A stretch of DNA of 64,000 bases from Anaerobutyricum hallii DSM 3353. GTDB taxonomy: Bacteria > Bacillota > Clostridia > Lachnospirales > Lachnospiraceae. Within the stretch, counting starts at the first letter, position 1, and every line of letters begins with the position of its first letter. The stretch spans positions 1 through 64,000 of the forward strand of contig NZ_ACEP01000088.1 of assembly GCF_000173975.1 (NCBI RefSeq). Reading direction: 5' to 3'. The position numbers were made by a program, and so were the translations under genes. Positions 45,199-54,557 of this stretch are shown piece by piece. A model generated the notes under the pieces. It saw only the letters and a program-made list of their open reading frames with translations, was not told the origin of the DNA and did no database searches.

Positions 45199-46476
45199 AT
45201 GAAAGTATTAATCGTAGGCAGCGGCGGAAGAGAACACGCAATCGCATGGGCAGTTTCTAAAAGTGCAAAGGCAGATAAGATTTACTGTGCACCGGGTAAT
45301 GCAGGAATTGAAGAATATGCAGAATGCGTGAACATCGGAGCTATGGAATTTGACAAACTGGTTGCATTTGCAAAAGAAAAAGAAATCGACCTCACAATTA
45401 TCGGTATGGATGACCCATTAGTAGGCGGTGTTGTAGATGCCTTTGAGGCAGAAGGACTTCGCGTATTTGGTCCAAGAAAGAATGCGGCAATCATCGAAGG
45501 TTCCAAAGCATTTTCTAAAGATTTAATGAAAAAATACAACATTCCAACAGCAGAATATGAGAACTTTGATTCTGACGAAGCAGCACTTGCTTACCTTGAA
45601 ACTGCAAAGTTCCCAATTGTATTAAAAGCAGACGGTCTGGCACTTGGAAAGGGTGTATTAATCTGTAATACATTAGAAGAGGCTAAAGATGGTGTAAAGA
45701 CCATCATGGAAGATAAGAAGTTCGGCGATGCCGGAAACCGTATGGTTATCGAAGAATTCATGACAGGACGCGAAGTTTCAGTCCTCGCTTTCTGCGATGG
45801 AAAGACCATCAAGTGCATGACAAGCGCACAGGATCACAAACGCGCCAAAGACGGTGATCAGGGCTTAAACACGGGTGGAATGGGAACATTTTCTCCAAGT
45901 CCCTTCTACACAAAAGAAGTAGAAGAATTCTGTGAGAAATACATTTACCAGCCAACGATGGATGCGATGGCTGCAGAAGGAAGACCATTTGTCGGTATCC
46001 TCTTTACAGGTCTGATGCTCACAGAAGACGGTCCGAAAGTACTCGAATACAATGCTCGTTTCGGTGATCCAGAAGCACAGGTTGTTCTTCCTCGTATGAC
46101 AAATGACATCATCGATGTTATGGAAGCCTGCATTGATGGCCGCTTAGATGAAATCGACCTTCAGTTTGAAGATAACGCAGCTGTTTGTGTTGTTCTTGCT
46201 TCTGATGGATATCCAGTATCCTACAAAAAAGGATATGTTATTAACGGACTTGATGAATTCAAGAAACATGACGGATATTACTGCTTCCACGCAGGAACAA
46301 AACGTACAGATGAAGGCATCGTTACAAACGGCGGACGAGTACTCGGTGTAACAGCCAAAGGTTCTGATTTAAAAGAAGCAAGAAAGAATGCTTACGCAGC
46401 AACTGAGTGGGTAACTTTCGAGAATAAATATATGCGTCATGATATTGGAAAAGCGATTGACGATGTAGAAGCATAA
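45199..46476 (+). CDS. purD: Phosphoribosylamine-glycine ligase
   Basis: GAR synthetase, an ATP-grasp enzyme for the second step of purine synthesis. It has GSGGREHA at the N-terminus, LKADGLALGKGV, GLNTGGMGTFSPS and EYNARFGDPEAQ. It is 425 residues. GGAGGAAG precedes the ATG and a strong terminator follows. Confidence 0.97.
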   Translation: MKVLIVGSGGREHAIAWAVSKSAKADKIYCAPGNAGIEEYAECVNIGAMEFDKLVAFAKEKEIDLTIIGMDDPLVGGVVDAFEAEGLRVFGPRKNAAIIEGSKAFSKDLMKKYNIPTAEYENFDSDEAALAYLETAKFPIVLKADGLALGKGVLICNTLEEAKDGVKTIMEDKKFGDAGNRMVIEEFMTGREVSVLAFCDGKTIKCMTSAQDHKRAKDGDQGLNTGGMGTFSPSPFYTKEVEEFCEKYIYQPTMDAMAAEGRPFVGILFTGLMLTEDGPKVLEYNARFGDPEAQVVLPRMTNDIIDVMEACIDGRLDEIDLQFEDNAAVCVVLASDGYPVSYKKGYVINGLDEFKKHDGYYCFHAGTKRTDEGIVTNGGRVLGVTAKGSDLKEARKNAYAATEWVTFENKYMRHDIGKAIDDVEA

Positions 46477-46490
46477 AAATATGCGTAGTA

Positions 46491-46530
46491 ACAGAGACTG
46501 CAGGGCGAAAGCTGGCAGTCTCTGTCGTTG
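46491..46530 (+). terminator. Terminator after purD
   Basis: An 11-bp stem ACAGAGACTGC/GCAGTCTCTGT with a 13-base loop containing CGAAAG, then CGTTGTTG. The U-run is interrupted but the stem is strong. Confidence 0.7.
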
Positions 46531-46542
46531 TTGGGGGAAAGT

Positions 46543-47244
46543 ATGAACTTTAAACAGGGAATCAGAGACGGAATCCCCATCGGACTCGGCTATGCCGCCG
46601 TTTCCTTCGCATTCGGGATTCTCGCAGTAGACAAAGACTTAACTGTCAGTGAGGCAGTATTAATCTCACTTACAAACCTGACCTCTGCCGGTCAGTTTGC
46701 AGGACTTACAATTATAGCAGAACTTGGAACATTAGTTGAGATGGCTTTGTCCCAGTTCATCATCAACTTAAGATATATGCTGATGGCAATTTCATTATCG
46801 CAGAAAGTCGATGACGACTTCAAAGGAATCTGGCGCTGGATTCTCGGCTTTGCCATCACCGATGAAATCTTTGCCGTAGCCATACAGAATCCGGGCAAAA
46901 TTAAACGAAACTATTTTATGGGACTTACCATTATTCCAATCATTGGATGGACACTCGGAACATTAGGCGGTGCTTTACTTGGAAACATTTTGCCTGCCAT
47001 TATCACAAACGCATTAGGCGTTGCACTTTACGGAATGTTTATCGCTGTTGTCGTACCAAAAGCAAGAGATGACAGCCATGTGTTTGTAGCAGTATGCATT
47101 GCCGTCGCAATCAGCGTAGCCTTAAAATACATCCCGGTATTTGCAGACCTCTCCGGTGGTTTTGCAATCATTATCTGTACCGTAGTCGCATCCCTCATTG
47201 CGGCTGTATTATTCCCAGTGGAGGTGAGCGAAGATGAGTTTTAA
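46543..47244 (+). CDS. azlC: AzlC-type branched-chain amino acid exporter subunit
   Basis: Large subunit of an AzlCD-type exporter for branched-chain amino acids. It has several membrane helices in 233 residues and the family stretch GIPIGLGYAAVSFAFGI near the N-terminus. The ATG at 46543 is preferred because GGGGGAA lies just upstream. It overlaps azlD by 11 bases. Confidence 0.92.
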   Translation: MNFKQGIRDGIPIGLGYAAVSFAFGILAVDKDLTVSEAVLISLTNLTSAGQFAGLTIIAELGTLVEMALSQFIINLRYMLMAISLSQKVDDDFKGIWRWILGFAITDEIFAVAIQNPGKIKRNYFMGLTIIPIIGWTLGTLGGALLGNILPAIITNALGVALYGMFIAVVVPKARDDSHVFVAVCIAVAISVALKYIPVFADLSGGFAIIICTVVASLIAAVLFPVEVSEDEF

Positions 47245-47551
47245 AATATTTTTACCATACCTGTTAGTAATGGCAATCGTCACTTATTTAATAAGAGCGA
47301 TTCCACTTGTACTTGTAAAACATAAAATAAAAAATAAATTCTTTAACTCCTTCCTCTACTACATCCCGTATACGGTATTAGCTGCGATGACAATTCCGGC
47401 AATTTTTACTGCGACAGGAAACCTTATCTCTGCTATTGCAGGACTGGCGGTTGCTATTGTGCTTGCTTATCAGAGAAAGAGCCTGATAGTGGTAGCGGTA
47501 GGAGCCTGTGCAGCAGTGTTTATTATAGAAGGAATCATAACCTTGATTTAA
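47234..47551 (+). CDS. azlD: AzlD-type exporter subunit
   Basis: Small partner of AzlC, 105 residues with three to four membrane helices (ATYLIRAIPLV-like start and YYIPYTVLAAMTIPAIF). The 11-base overlap with azlC implies coupled translation. A dyad repeat follows 8 bases after the stop. Confidence 0.9.
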   Translation: MSFKIFLPYLLVMAIVTYLIRAIPLVLVKHKIKNKFFNSFLYYIPYTVLAAMTIPAIFTATGNLISAIAGLAVAIVLAYQRKSLIVVAVGACAAVFIIEGIITLI

Positions 47552-47558
47552 ATCCTGA

Positions 47559-47633
47559 TTTGCCGCAGGCAAAATAGACGCCCTCTGGGAATGAAATGTC
47601 TCTCTTTGGGAGCGTCTCATTGCCTGCGGCAAA
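47559..47633. repeat. Hairpin repeat, family 3, copy A (after azlD)
   Basis: TTTGCCGCAGGCAA with AGACGC at 47559-47581 pairs with GCGTCTC and GCCTGCGGCAAA at 47612-47633. The right half recurs at 57896-57917. It may serve as the azlCD terminator. Confidence 0.65.
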
Positions 47634-47819
47634 CTAGAATTTACAAAAAAAGACTTACATATTTTCTAAAGGCGTAGTATAATACAATGTTGTATCTGAT
47701 AGTGGAGGTTGCAGACAATGTTTTGTGGCATCTGCTATTTATTTTTATAACAATTTTTACGACAGTGATTTTAACTGAAATTACATTTGAGAATATCCAA
47801 AAAGTTAGATTTATATTAG
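47634..47819. other. Intergenic stretch with a promoter-like pair and no clear gene
   Basis: CTTACA (47654-47659), an 18-base spacer and TATAAT (47678-47683) look like a promoter. A 47-codon frame from ATG 47687 would end with GAG TGT GTT TGA in the repeat at 47820, and a 10-codon frame from ATG 47718 follows a GGAGG site. Neither has enough support to call. Confidence 0.3.
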
Positions 47820-47976
47820 AGTGTGTTTGAAAAATCATTCCTGCAATCTGCACGCCCCAATTTGCGGTATATTTTGCATTCGTTCAGTTGACGTAGCCCG
47901 CTACGCCGTCCTCATTCAGGCGAAATCTTCCACAAATTGTAACGCACATCTTTCAGAAAGAATTTTTTAAACACGC
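47820..47976. repeat. Dispersed repeat family 1, full-length copy E
   Basis: A roughly 157-base element with imperfect inverted ends (GTGTGTTTGAAAAAT on the left, ATTTTTTAAACACGC on the right). Inside it are nested inverted segments (CAATTTGCGG against CCACAAATTG, CGTAG against CTACG). It looks like a non-coding MITE-like element and sits directly before the activase gene. Shorter copies lie at 25452, 28144, 36240 and 37319. Confidence 0.6.
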
Positions 47977-48011
47977 GATAGTAAATGTTTATAAAACGAA
48001 AGGATTTATTT

Positions 48012-51000
48012 ATGAAAGACGAAAGAAGAAAGGCAGAGCAGCCTGAAGTTCTGGTCGGTATTGATGTAGGTTCCACGACAACAAAGATTGTGGTTATGCA
48101 GACAGGCAATAGTGATTATAAAGTCGTATTTTCTAATTATGAGAGACATCATGCGGATCAGTTAAAGAGTGTACTTGAGATATTGAAAAAGTTCGATGAA
48201 AAAATGCCAGCGCAGAAAGTCAGAGTGTGTCTGACTGGTTCCGGGGCAAAGCCGATTGCGGAAAGTTTGGGTGTTCCGTTTGCACAGGAGGTAGCAGCGA
48301 ATGCGATTGCACTTCAGAAAAAGTATGAGAAAGTCGGAACCGCAATTGAGCTTGGTGGTCAGGATGCAAAGATGATTTTCTTTAAAGAGAGCGAGACTGA
48401 CCATATGAGAAGTGTTTCCGATATGCGAATGAACGGAAGCTGTGCCGGTGGTACAGGAGCATTTATCGATGAAATTGCATCTGTACTAAAAGTTCCGGTA
48501 GAAGAATTTAACGCACTTGCGGCAAAGGGTGAGCATGTGTATGACATTTCCGGTCGTTGCGGCGTATATGCAAAGACGGATATTCAGCCGCTTTTGAATC
48601 AGGGAGCAGCGAAGGAAGATCTGGCACTTTCTGCATTTCATGCGATTGCAAAGCAGACAATCGGTGGACTGGCACAGGGACTTGAAATCGAGAGTCCGGT
48701 TGCGTTTGAAGGTGGTCCGCTGACTTTTAATCCGGTCTTGGTTCGTGTATTTTCTGAGAGATTACAGTTAGAAAAAGAAGATATTTTAATTCCAGAACAT
48801 CCCGAATTAATGATTGCGGCAGGTGCTGCTTTATCATTAAAGGAAATGTTTGCGGGCAGTAAAAAAGTTGCCATAGCAGACATATTGAAGAAGTTAGAAC
48901 AAATTCAGCAGCAAAAAGAAGAAGCCAAGAAAAACGGTATAAATATTTCTTTAGAAAATGAAGAGAAAGCCAGACCATTTTTTGCTTCTGTGGAAGAGAA
49001 GGCTGCCTTTGAAAAAGCGCATGAAAAGAAAAAGATTACATGGAAAAAGCCACAAAAAGGAGAAGTTGTGCGAGGTTATCTTGGCATTGATGCCGGAAGT
49101 ACGACAACGAAGTTTGTTCTCCTTTCTGATAATGAAGAAATCTTAGATTCTTTTTATGCACCAAATGAGGGTGACCCATTAAAGGTAGCAAAGCAGGCAC
49201 TGATTGATTTAAGAGAGCGTTATAAAGAGGCAGGGGCGGAGCTTGAAATTCTTTCAGCAGGAACAACAGGTTATGGAGAAATGCTCTTTTCTAAAGCATT
49301 TGACATAAAGAATCATACGGTAGAAACGGTTGCTCATGCGAGAGCCGCAGAGAAATATATTCAGGATGCATCATTTATTCTGGATATTGGCGGACAGGAT
49401 ATGAAGGCAATCTGGCTGGAAAATGGTGTTATCACCAATATTCTTTTAAATGAAGCCTGTTCTTCCGGCTGTGGTTCTTTCCTTGAGAACTTTGCGTCTT
49501 CTTTGCATATCCCAACAAAAGAAATCGCAAAGACTGCATTTTCTTCAAAGAATCCTGCGGTACTTGGAAGCCGTTGTACCGTATTTATGAACAGCGGTAT
49601 TATCACCGAACAGCGAAATGGAAGAACTTCTGAAGACATTATGGCGGGACTTTGCCGTTCCATCATTGAGAATGTATTTACGAAAGTTATCCGTGTTTCC
49701 AATCTGGATTCTCTTGGTAAGAAGATTGTTGTACAGGGTGGAACCTTTGAGAACGATGCGGTTCTTCGTGCGATGGAAGAGTATGTGGGAAGAGATGTAG
49801 TAAGAGCGCCTTATCCTGGAATTATGGGTGCGATTGGAATGGCTCTTATTGCAAAGGAAAAATACGAGAAAAGTCCAGAAACAGAAGAAATCTGGGATTT
49901 ACAGAACTTAGATACTTTTTCTTATACACAGGATGCTAATTCCCCATGTCCATTCTGCGGAAACCACTGTAACAGAACGATTGTGAAGTTTTCTAACGGA
50001 AATTCCTGGGTGACAAATAATCGTTGTGAGCGTGGAGAGGTTATCGGTAATCCAAAGGATAAAGAAGTAAACCGGCAGGTAAAAGAAAAACTGCAAAAGG
50101 TAAATGCAGTGCCAAACCTTTATAAGATAAGAGAAGAGCTGTTATTTAAAGATTATCCACATAATCTTTCGAATACATATAAAAATGAACATTCTACAGA
50201 ACATGTCGGGGAAAACATCAAAGAACATGGAAAAGAAAGCACAAAGCAGAGAACAGAAGTCATCGGTTTGCCAAGAGTATTATCCTACTGGGATACCATG
50301 CCATTCTGGAAAACCTTTTGGCAGGCATTGGGATATACAGTACGCATTTCAGATAAAAGTACAAGAAAAATGTATGAGGATGGACTTTCTGCAGTAACAT
50401 CGGACACCGTATGTTTCCCTGCAAAGCTGGTACATGGTCATATAAGAAATCTTGTAAAGCATAAAGTAGACCGAATCTTCATGCCATCCGTAACAACAGT
50501 TCCAACGGAAAATACGGAAGAAACCAGCCAGTCTATGTGTGCAGTTGTAAAAGGATATCCAATCGTCATAAGAAACTCAGATAATCCATCTGAAAAATGG
50601 GGTGTGCCATATGACGCACCATTGTTTCACTGGTATACGAAAAAAGACCGCCAGAAACAGCTTGTTGCGTATATGAGTGAAACTTTTGGAATTACAAAAG
50701 AAGAAACTTTAGCAGCCATAAAAGCAGGAGATGCGGCACAAAAGAGTTTTGATACAGAACTGAAAAAGGCAGGAGCAAAAGTCCTTGAAGATGTACAAAA
50801 AGCAGGAAAGTTTGCCGTAGTACTGGCCTCCCGTCCATATCAGAACGATGCATTGGTAAATCATGACCTCCCGCTAATGTTTACAAAGGCGGGAATCCCA
50901 GTACTTACCGCGGATTCTTTACCAGAAGTGAATCGCACAGACCTTCACCGAAGTCGTATTGATGTGGTAAATAATTATCATGCGAGAATGTTATCTTCTG

Positions 51001-52577
51001 CGATTTTAGCAGCGCAGAGCGAGAATCTTGAATATGTGCAGGTTGTAAGTTTCGGCTGCGGTCATGATGCGTATTTATCCGATGAGATTGTCCGTATGAT
51101 GAAAGAAATTTCCGGTAAAACACCGCTCATTTTAAAGGTGGATGAAAGTGATATTCAAGGACCTTTGGGAATCCGTGTCCGCTCTTTCTTAGAAACGGTA
51201 GAAATGGGCCGAGAGAAAAAGTTAGTCCATGAAGTAAAACCATTAGCAGAGCCATATCCAGTGAAATTTACAAAAGAAAGCCGTAAAGAAAGAGTTGTAC
51301 TTGTGCCAAATACTTCTCACGCGTTCTGCCGTGTCATGTCTGCGGCACTTTCCACACAGGGAATCAAGGCCATTCCATTAGATATTGGACGAGAAGAAGC
51401 TATCCGTCTTGGAAAACAGTATGTACATAATGACATTTGTTTCCCGGCACAGATTGTTATCGGCGAAGCTTTAGCGGCACTTAGAAGTGGCAAATATGAT
51501 GGACAGAAAGTTGCCATCGGTATGGGAAAATATGTGGGAGACTGCCGTCTGACACACTATGGCGCTTTATTAAGAAAAGCCTTAGATGATGCTGGATATG
51601 CCGATGTTCCAATACTGACCAACGATGATGCCGATTCCCATGATATGCATCCTGGCTTTAAAATGAACATTTTATCCGCAGCAAGAATTGCATTTGCCCT
51701 GCCAATGATCGATGTATTAGAGGAACTTCTTCGAAAAATCCGTCCATATGAACTGACAAAAGGAGATGCAGATGTCGCATTTGAAAAAGCCTTAGATGAA
51801 GTAATCGAAGGCCTTGAAAAACACGGAATTGCAGGAGCAAGAAAGGGCTTTAAAAAGGCAATCACAATCATGAAAAAAGTTCGATATGACCGCACCTACT
51901 TAAAACAGCAGGTATTAATTGTCGGAGAGTACCTCCTAAACTTCCATCCGGGAGCAAATCACGATATCGAAGCATACTTAGAAGAAAATGGATTTGAAAT
52001 TATTGAGGCAAGAATGACAGATGTTATTCGCAAAACTTACTTCTATCAGGATGCCCAGATAAAAGAATATCACTTAAATAAACCGATTGACCAGAAGGTA
52101 TGGTACCGTACCGCAGATACCATCTTTGACTTTGCCCATAAATTGACAGACTCCATTGCCAAAGAACATCCGCTCTACGAACCAGCCTGCCGAATGGATG
52201 AACTCGTAAAAGACAGCGACCCAATCATTCACCATACCTTCGATGCTGGAGAAGGTGTATTAATTCCAGGAGAAATTCTGCATCATGCCAAACATGGCTG
52301 CAAATTCTTCCTCATCCTCCAGCCATTTGGATGCCTTCCAAACCATGTAGTAGGACGAGGAATCACCAAAAAATTAAAAGAAATCTACCCAGATGTACAG
52401 ATACTTCCACTCGACTATGATCCGGACGTAAGCTTTGCAAATATTGAGAACCGTCTGCAGATGCTTGTCATGAATGCGAAGCAGGCAAAAAGGAGAGTGA
52501 GTGTTGTCCAGAAGAAAGAAAATAAAAAGGAAACAGTGAAAAAAGGCAAGATACACAAACAGGAAAGCTATTGCTAA
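48012..52577 (+). CDS. Giant 2-hydroxyacyl-CoA dehydratase activase-related protein
   Basis: A 1521-residue fusion of two ASKHA ATPase modules and a DUF2229 / dehydratase-like C-terminal half. Module 1 starts with GIDVGSTTTK at about 17, module 2 with GIDAGSTTTK at about 358. Each has a cluster-binding cysteine context (GSCAGGTGAF and GRCGVYAKTD; CSSGCGSFLENF and GSRCTVF). The DUF2229-like part begins near 750. Family members energise 2-hydroxyacyl-CoA dehydratases by ATP-driven electron transfer, but no dehydratase subunit is nearby, so the client is unknown. The ATG at 48012 follows GAAAGGA. Confidence 0.88.
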   Translation: MKDERRKAEQPEVLVGIDVGSTTTKIVVMQTGNSDYKVVFSNYERHHADQLKSVLEILKKFDEKMPAQKVRVCLTGSGAKPIAESLGVPFAQEVAANAIALQKKYEKVGTAIELGGQDAKMIFFKESETDHMRSVSDMRMNGSCAGGTGAFIDEIASVLKVPVEEFNALAAKGEHVYDISGRCGVYAKTDIQPLLNQGAAKEDLALSAFHAIAKQTIGGLAQGLEIESPVAFEGGPLTFNPVLVRVFSERLQLEKEDILIPEHPELMIAAGAALSLKEMFAGSKKVAIADILKKLEQIQQQKEEAKKNGINISLENEEKARPFFASVEEKAAFEKAHEKKKITWKKPQKGEVVRGYLGIDAGSTTTKFVLLSDNEEILDSFYAPNEGDPLKVAKQALIDLRERYKEAGAELEILSAGTTGYGEMLFSKAFDIKNHTVETVAHARAAEKYIQDASFILDIGGQDMKAIWLENGVITNILLNEACSSGCGSFLENFASSLHIPTKEIAKTAFSSKNPAVLGSRCTVFMNSGIITEQRNGRTSEDIMAGLCRSIIENVFTKVIRVSNLDSLGKKIVVQGGTFENDAVLRAMEEYVGRDVVRAPYPGIMGAIGMALIAKEKYEKSPETEEIWDLQNLDTFSYTQDANSPCPFCGNHCNRTIVKFSNGNSWVTNNRCERGEVIGNPKDKEVNRQVKEKLQKVNAVPNLYKIREELLFKDYPHNLSNTYKNEHSTEHVGENIKEHGKESTKQRTEVIGLPRVLSYWDTMPFWKTFWQALGYTVRISDKSTRKMYEDGLSAVTSDTVCFPAKLVHGHIRNLVKHKVDRIFMPSVTTVPTENTEETSQSMCAVVKGYPIVIRNSDNPSEKWGVPYDAPLFHWYTKKDRQKQLVAYMSETFGITKEETLAAIKAGDAAQKSFDTELKKAGAKVLEDVQKAGKFAVVLASRPYQNDALVNHDLPLMFTKAGIPVLTADSLPEVNRTDLHRSRIDVVNNYHARMLSSAILAAQSENLEYVQVVSFGCGHDAYLSDEIVRMMKEISGKTPLILKVDESDIQGPLGIRVRSFLETVEMGREKKLVHEVKPLAEPYPVKFTKESRKERVVLVPNTSHAFCRVMSAALSTQGIKAIPLDIGREEAIRLGKQYVHNDICFPAQIVIGEALAALRSGKYDGQKVAIGMGKYVGDCRLTHYGALLRKALDDAGYADVPILTNDDADSHDMHPGFKMNILSAARIAFALPMIDVLEELLRKIRPYELTKGDADVAFEKALDEVIEGLEKHGIAGARKGFKKAITIMKKVRYDRTYLKQQVLIVGEYLLNFHPGANHDIEAYLEENGFEIIEARMTDVIRKTYFYQDAQIKEYHLNKPIDQKVWYRTADTIFDFAHKLTDSIAKEHPLYEPACRMDELVKDSDPIIHHTFDAGEGVLIPGEILHHAKHGCKFFLILQPFGCLPNHVVGRGITKKLKEIYPDVQILPLDYDPDVSFANIENRLQMLVMNAKQAKRRVSVVQKKENKKETVKKGKIHKQESYC

Positions 52578-52609
52578 TAGAATTACTATTTAATTCATTA
52601 AGCGAACTA

Positions 52610-52747
52610 CAGACGAAGCCAGCGAACTTCATAAGCCATATTTGTGATTTTAGTCGCGGCGCGTTGAATGCGAGCGCATAAGCGAACATTCAAACTGCCG
52701 CGACTAAAGTCACAAATATGCTCTATTTAGCTTTAGGAGTTCGTCTG
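52610..52747. repeat. Long hairpin repeat, family 2, copy B
   Basis: A 24-bp stem with one mismatch pairs 52637-52660 with 52697-52720, and an outer CAGACGAA/TTCGTCTG pair closes the structure. The left arm and loop resemble the element at 33575. It lies between the convergent activase and ribulokinase genes and could end both transcripts. Confidence 0.7.
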
Positions 52748-52775
52748 CCTTGCAGACTCACAAATCAGTAAGGAT

Positions 52776-54446
52776 CTATTCACTTAATCTGTCTTCGCGG
52801 ATTTTGTTAAGTCTCTTCATTACATCATTTTCTCCAGTTCCAAAATATTTATGTAATGTCTTATATTCCTGATACAGCTTATCATAAACCGCTACATTAT
52901 CTGGGTTTGGTTTATAAACCTCATCGCGAACCTTTCCAAGTTTTTCTGCGGCTTCATTTGCATTTTTAAATCCAGTAATGCGTTCTGGAGCAGCAGCGAT
53001 ACCAAGGATGGCAGCACCGAGTGCACTTGCCTGATCTGTGCCAGAAATACGGATTTCTTTGTTGCAGACATCAGAGTAGATCTGAACGAGCATCTTGTTC
53101 TTTGCAGGAATTCCACCACTTAATACGAGTGCGTTTACAGGAACACCAGCATCTTCAAACTGTTCGATAATCATGCGGGTACCGTAAGCAGTTGCTTCGA
53201 TTAAAGAAAGGTAAATTTCCTCTGGTTTTGTAAGAAGGTTCATACCCATAATGAGACCGTTTAAGTTAAAGTCCATTAATGGAGAACGAACACCGTTGAA
53301 CCAGTCGAGTGCTAATAAACCACTCTGTCCAGCTTTGTAACCAGCTAATTTCTCTGTGAGAAGCTGATGGATGGAGATACCGCGGGAGCGTGCTTCTTGT
53401 TCATAGCTTTCTGGCACGCAGTTATCAGTAAACCATGCAAAATGATCACCTACACAGCACTGTCCAGCTTCGTATCCAAAGTATCCAGGCATAATACCGT
53501 CTTTTACAAGTCCGCCAACACCGGCGATACCTGCTTCTGTTTCAGAAAGCATCATATGGCAGGAAGAAGTTCCAACGATAATCATCATGGTGCCAGGTGT
53601 TCCGATTCCACAGCCAGGAAGAGAAGAGTGTGCATCAATGATACCTGTTCCAACAGGGGTGCCGGCTAAAAGACCGAGTTCTCTTGCCATAGAATCTGTT
53701 AAATATCCAGCAGTTTCACCGATAGACTTAATTGGAGCATCGAGTTTTTCTTCTACGATATTTTCCATAGCAGGATCGAGTGCTTTAAAGAAATCTTTTG
53801 TTGGATATCCGCTGTCATGACGATAAAATGCTTTGTAACCAGCGCCGCAGGCACTTCTTGTTTCTTCTCCAGTCATCTGCCAGATAATCCAGTCAAGAGC
53901 TTCCATAAAACGGTCTGCTTCTTTATAAACATCTGGTGCGTGATGTAAAGTTTCTAAAATCTTAGGGATCATCCATTCGCTGGATACCTTTCCACCGTAA
54001 AGAGGAAGCCATTTTTCTTCACGTTCTTTTGCGATACGGTCAATTTGAAGAGCCTCTTCTTCTGCTCCGTGATGTTTCCACAGTTTTACATAAGAATGAG
54101 GGTTATGTGTGAACTTTTCAAGGTGACAAAGTGGTGTGCGGTCTGCTTTTACTGGAATAACAGTAGAGGAAGTAAAGTCAACGCCGATACCGATTACTTC
54201 TTCTGGAAGTACCTTTTTTTCAGCAAGGACGTTACGGATTGTGATAATTAATCCCTCTACATAGTCCTGTGGCTCCTGTAAAGCCCAGCCAGAAGGAAGT
54301 CTTTCTCCTGTAGGAAGATGTTCCTCCATAACCCCGTGTGGATATTCGTAAACACTAGTAGCGGCCTCCTCGCCAGTTTCAATGTTTACAAGCAGTGCTC
54401 TTACAGAAAGTGTTCCATAATCTACCCCAATTGCATATTTACTCAT
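52776..54446 (-). CDS. araB: Ribulokinase
   Basis: FGGY-family kinase phosphorylating L-ribulose to L-ribulose 5-phosphate. It has the N-terminal GVDYGTLSVRALLV, IGVDFTSSTVIPV and the ATP-binding C-terminal LSGGIPAKN and ASALGAAILG stretches, in 556 residues, the AraB length. The second ATG (54446) is preferred because the first at 54455 abuts the GAAGGGAG site. It is downstream of araM on the same strand with a 111-base gap. Confidence 0.9.
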   Translation of the reverse strand: MSKYAIGVDYGTLSVRALLVNIETGEEAATSVYEYPHGVMEEHLPTGERLPSGWALQEPQDYVEGLIITIRNVLAEKKVLPEEVIGIGVDFTSSTVIPVKADRTPLCHLEKFTHNPHSYVKLWKHHGAEEEALQIDRIAKEREEKWLPLYGGKVSSEWMIPKILETLHHAPDVYKEADRFMEALDWIIWQMTGEETRSACGAGYKAFYRHDSGYPTKDFFKALDPAMENIVEEKLDAPIKSIGETAGYLTDSMARELGLLAGTPVGTGIIDAHSSLPGCGIGTPGTMMIIVGTSSCHMMLSETEAGIAGVGGLVKDGIMPGYFGYEAGQCCVGDHFAWFTDNCVPESYEQEARSRGISIHQLLTEKLAGYKAGQSGLLALDWFNGVRSPLMDFNLNGLIMGMNLLTKPEEIYLSLIEATAYGTRMIIEQFEDAGVPVNALVLSGGIPAKNKMLVQIYSDVCNKEIRISGTDQASALGAAILGIAAAPERITGFKNANEAAEKLGKVRDEVYKPNPDNVAVYDKLYQEYKTLHKYFGTGENDVMKRLNKIREDRLSE

Positions 54447-54557
54447 TTTGTACATTCTCCCTTCATGTTATTTTTTGTATGTATATAAATAATATCAGAG
54501 CGCGAAAATATTTACAAGACATGGTTTTTGATTCCTTAGTTTCGTCTCTTAATAAAC

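Noticed and set aside
47687-47830. 47-codon frame MLYLIVEVADN... ending in the family 1 repeat
   Set aside because: The ATG lies only a few bases after the -10, no ribosome site precedes it, and the end is repeat-derived. Not enough to call a gene.
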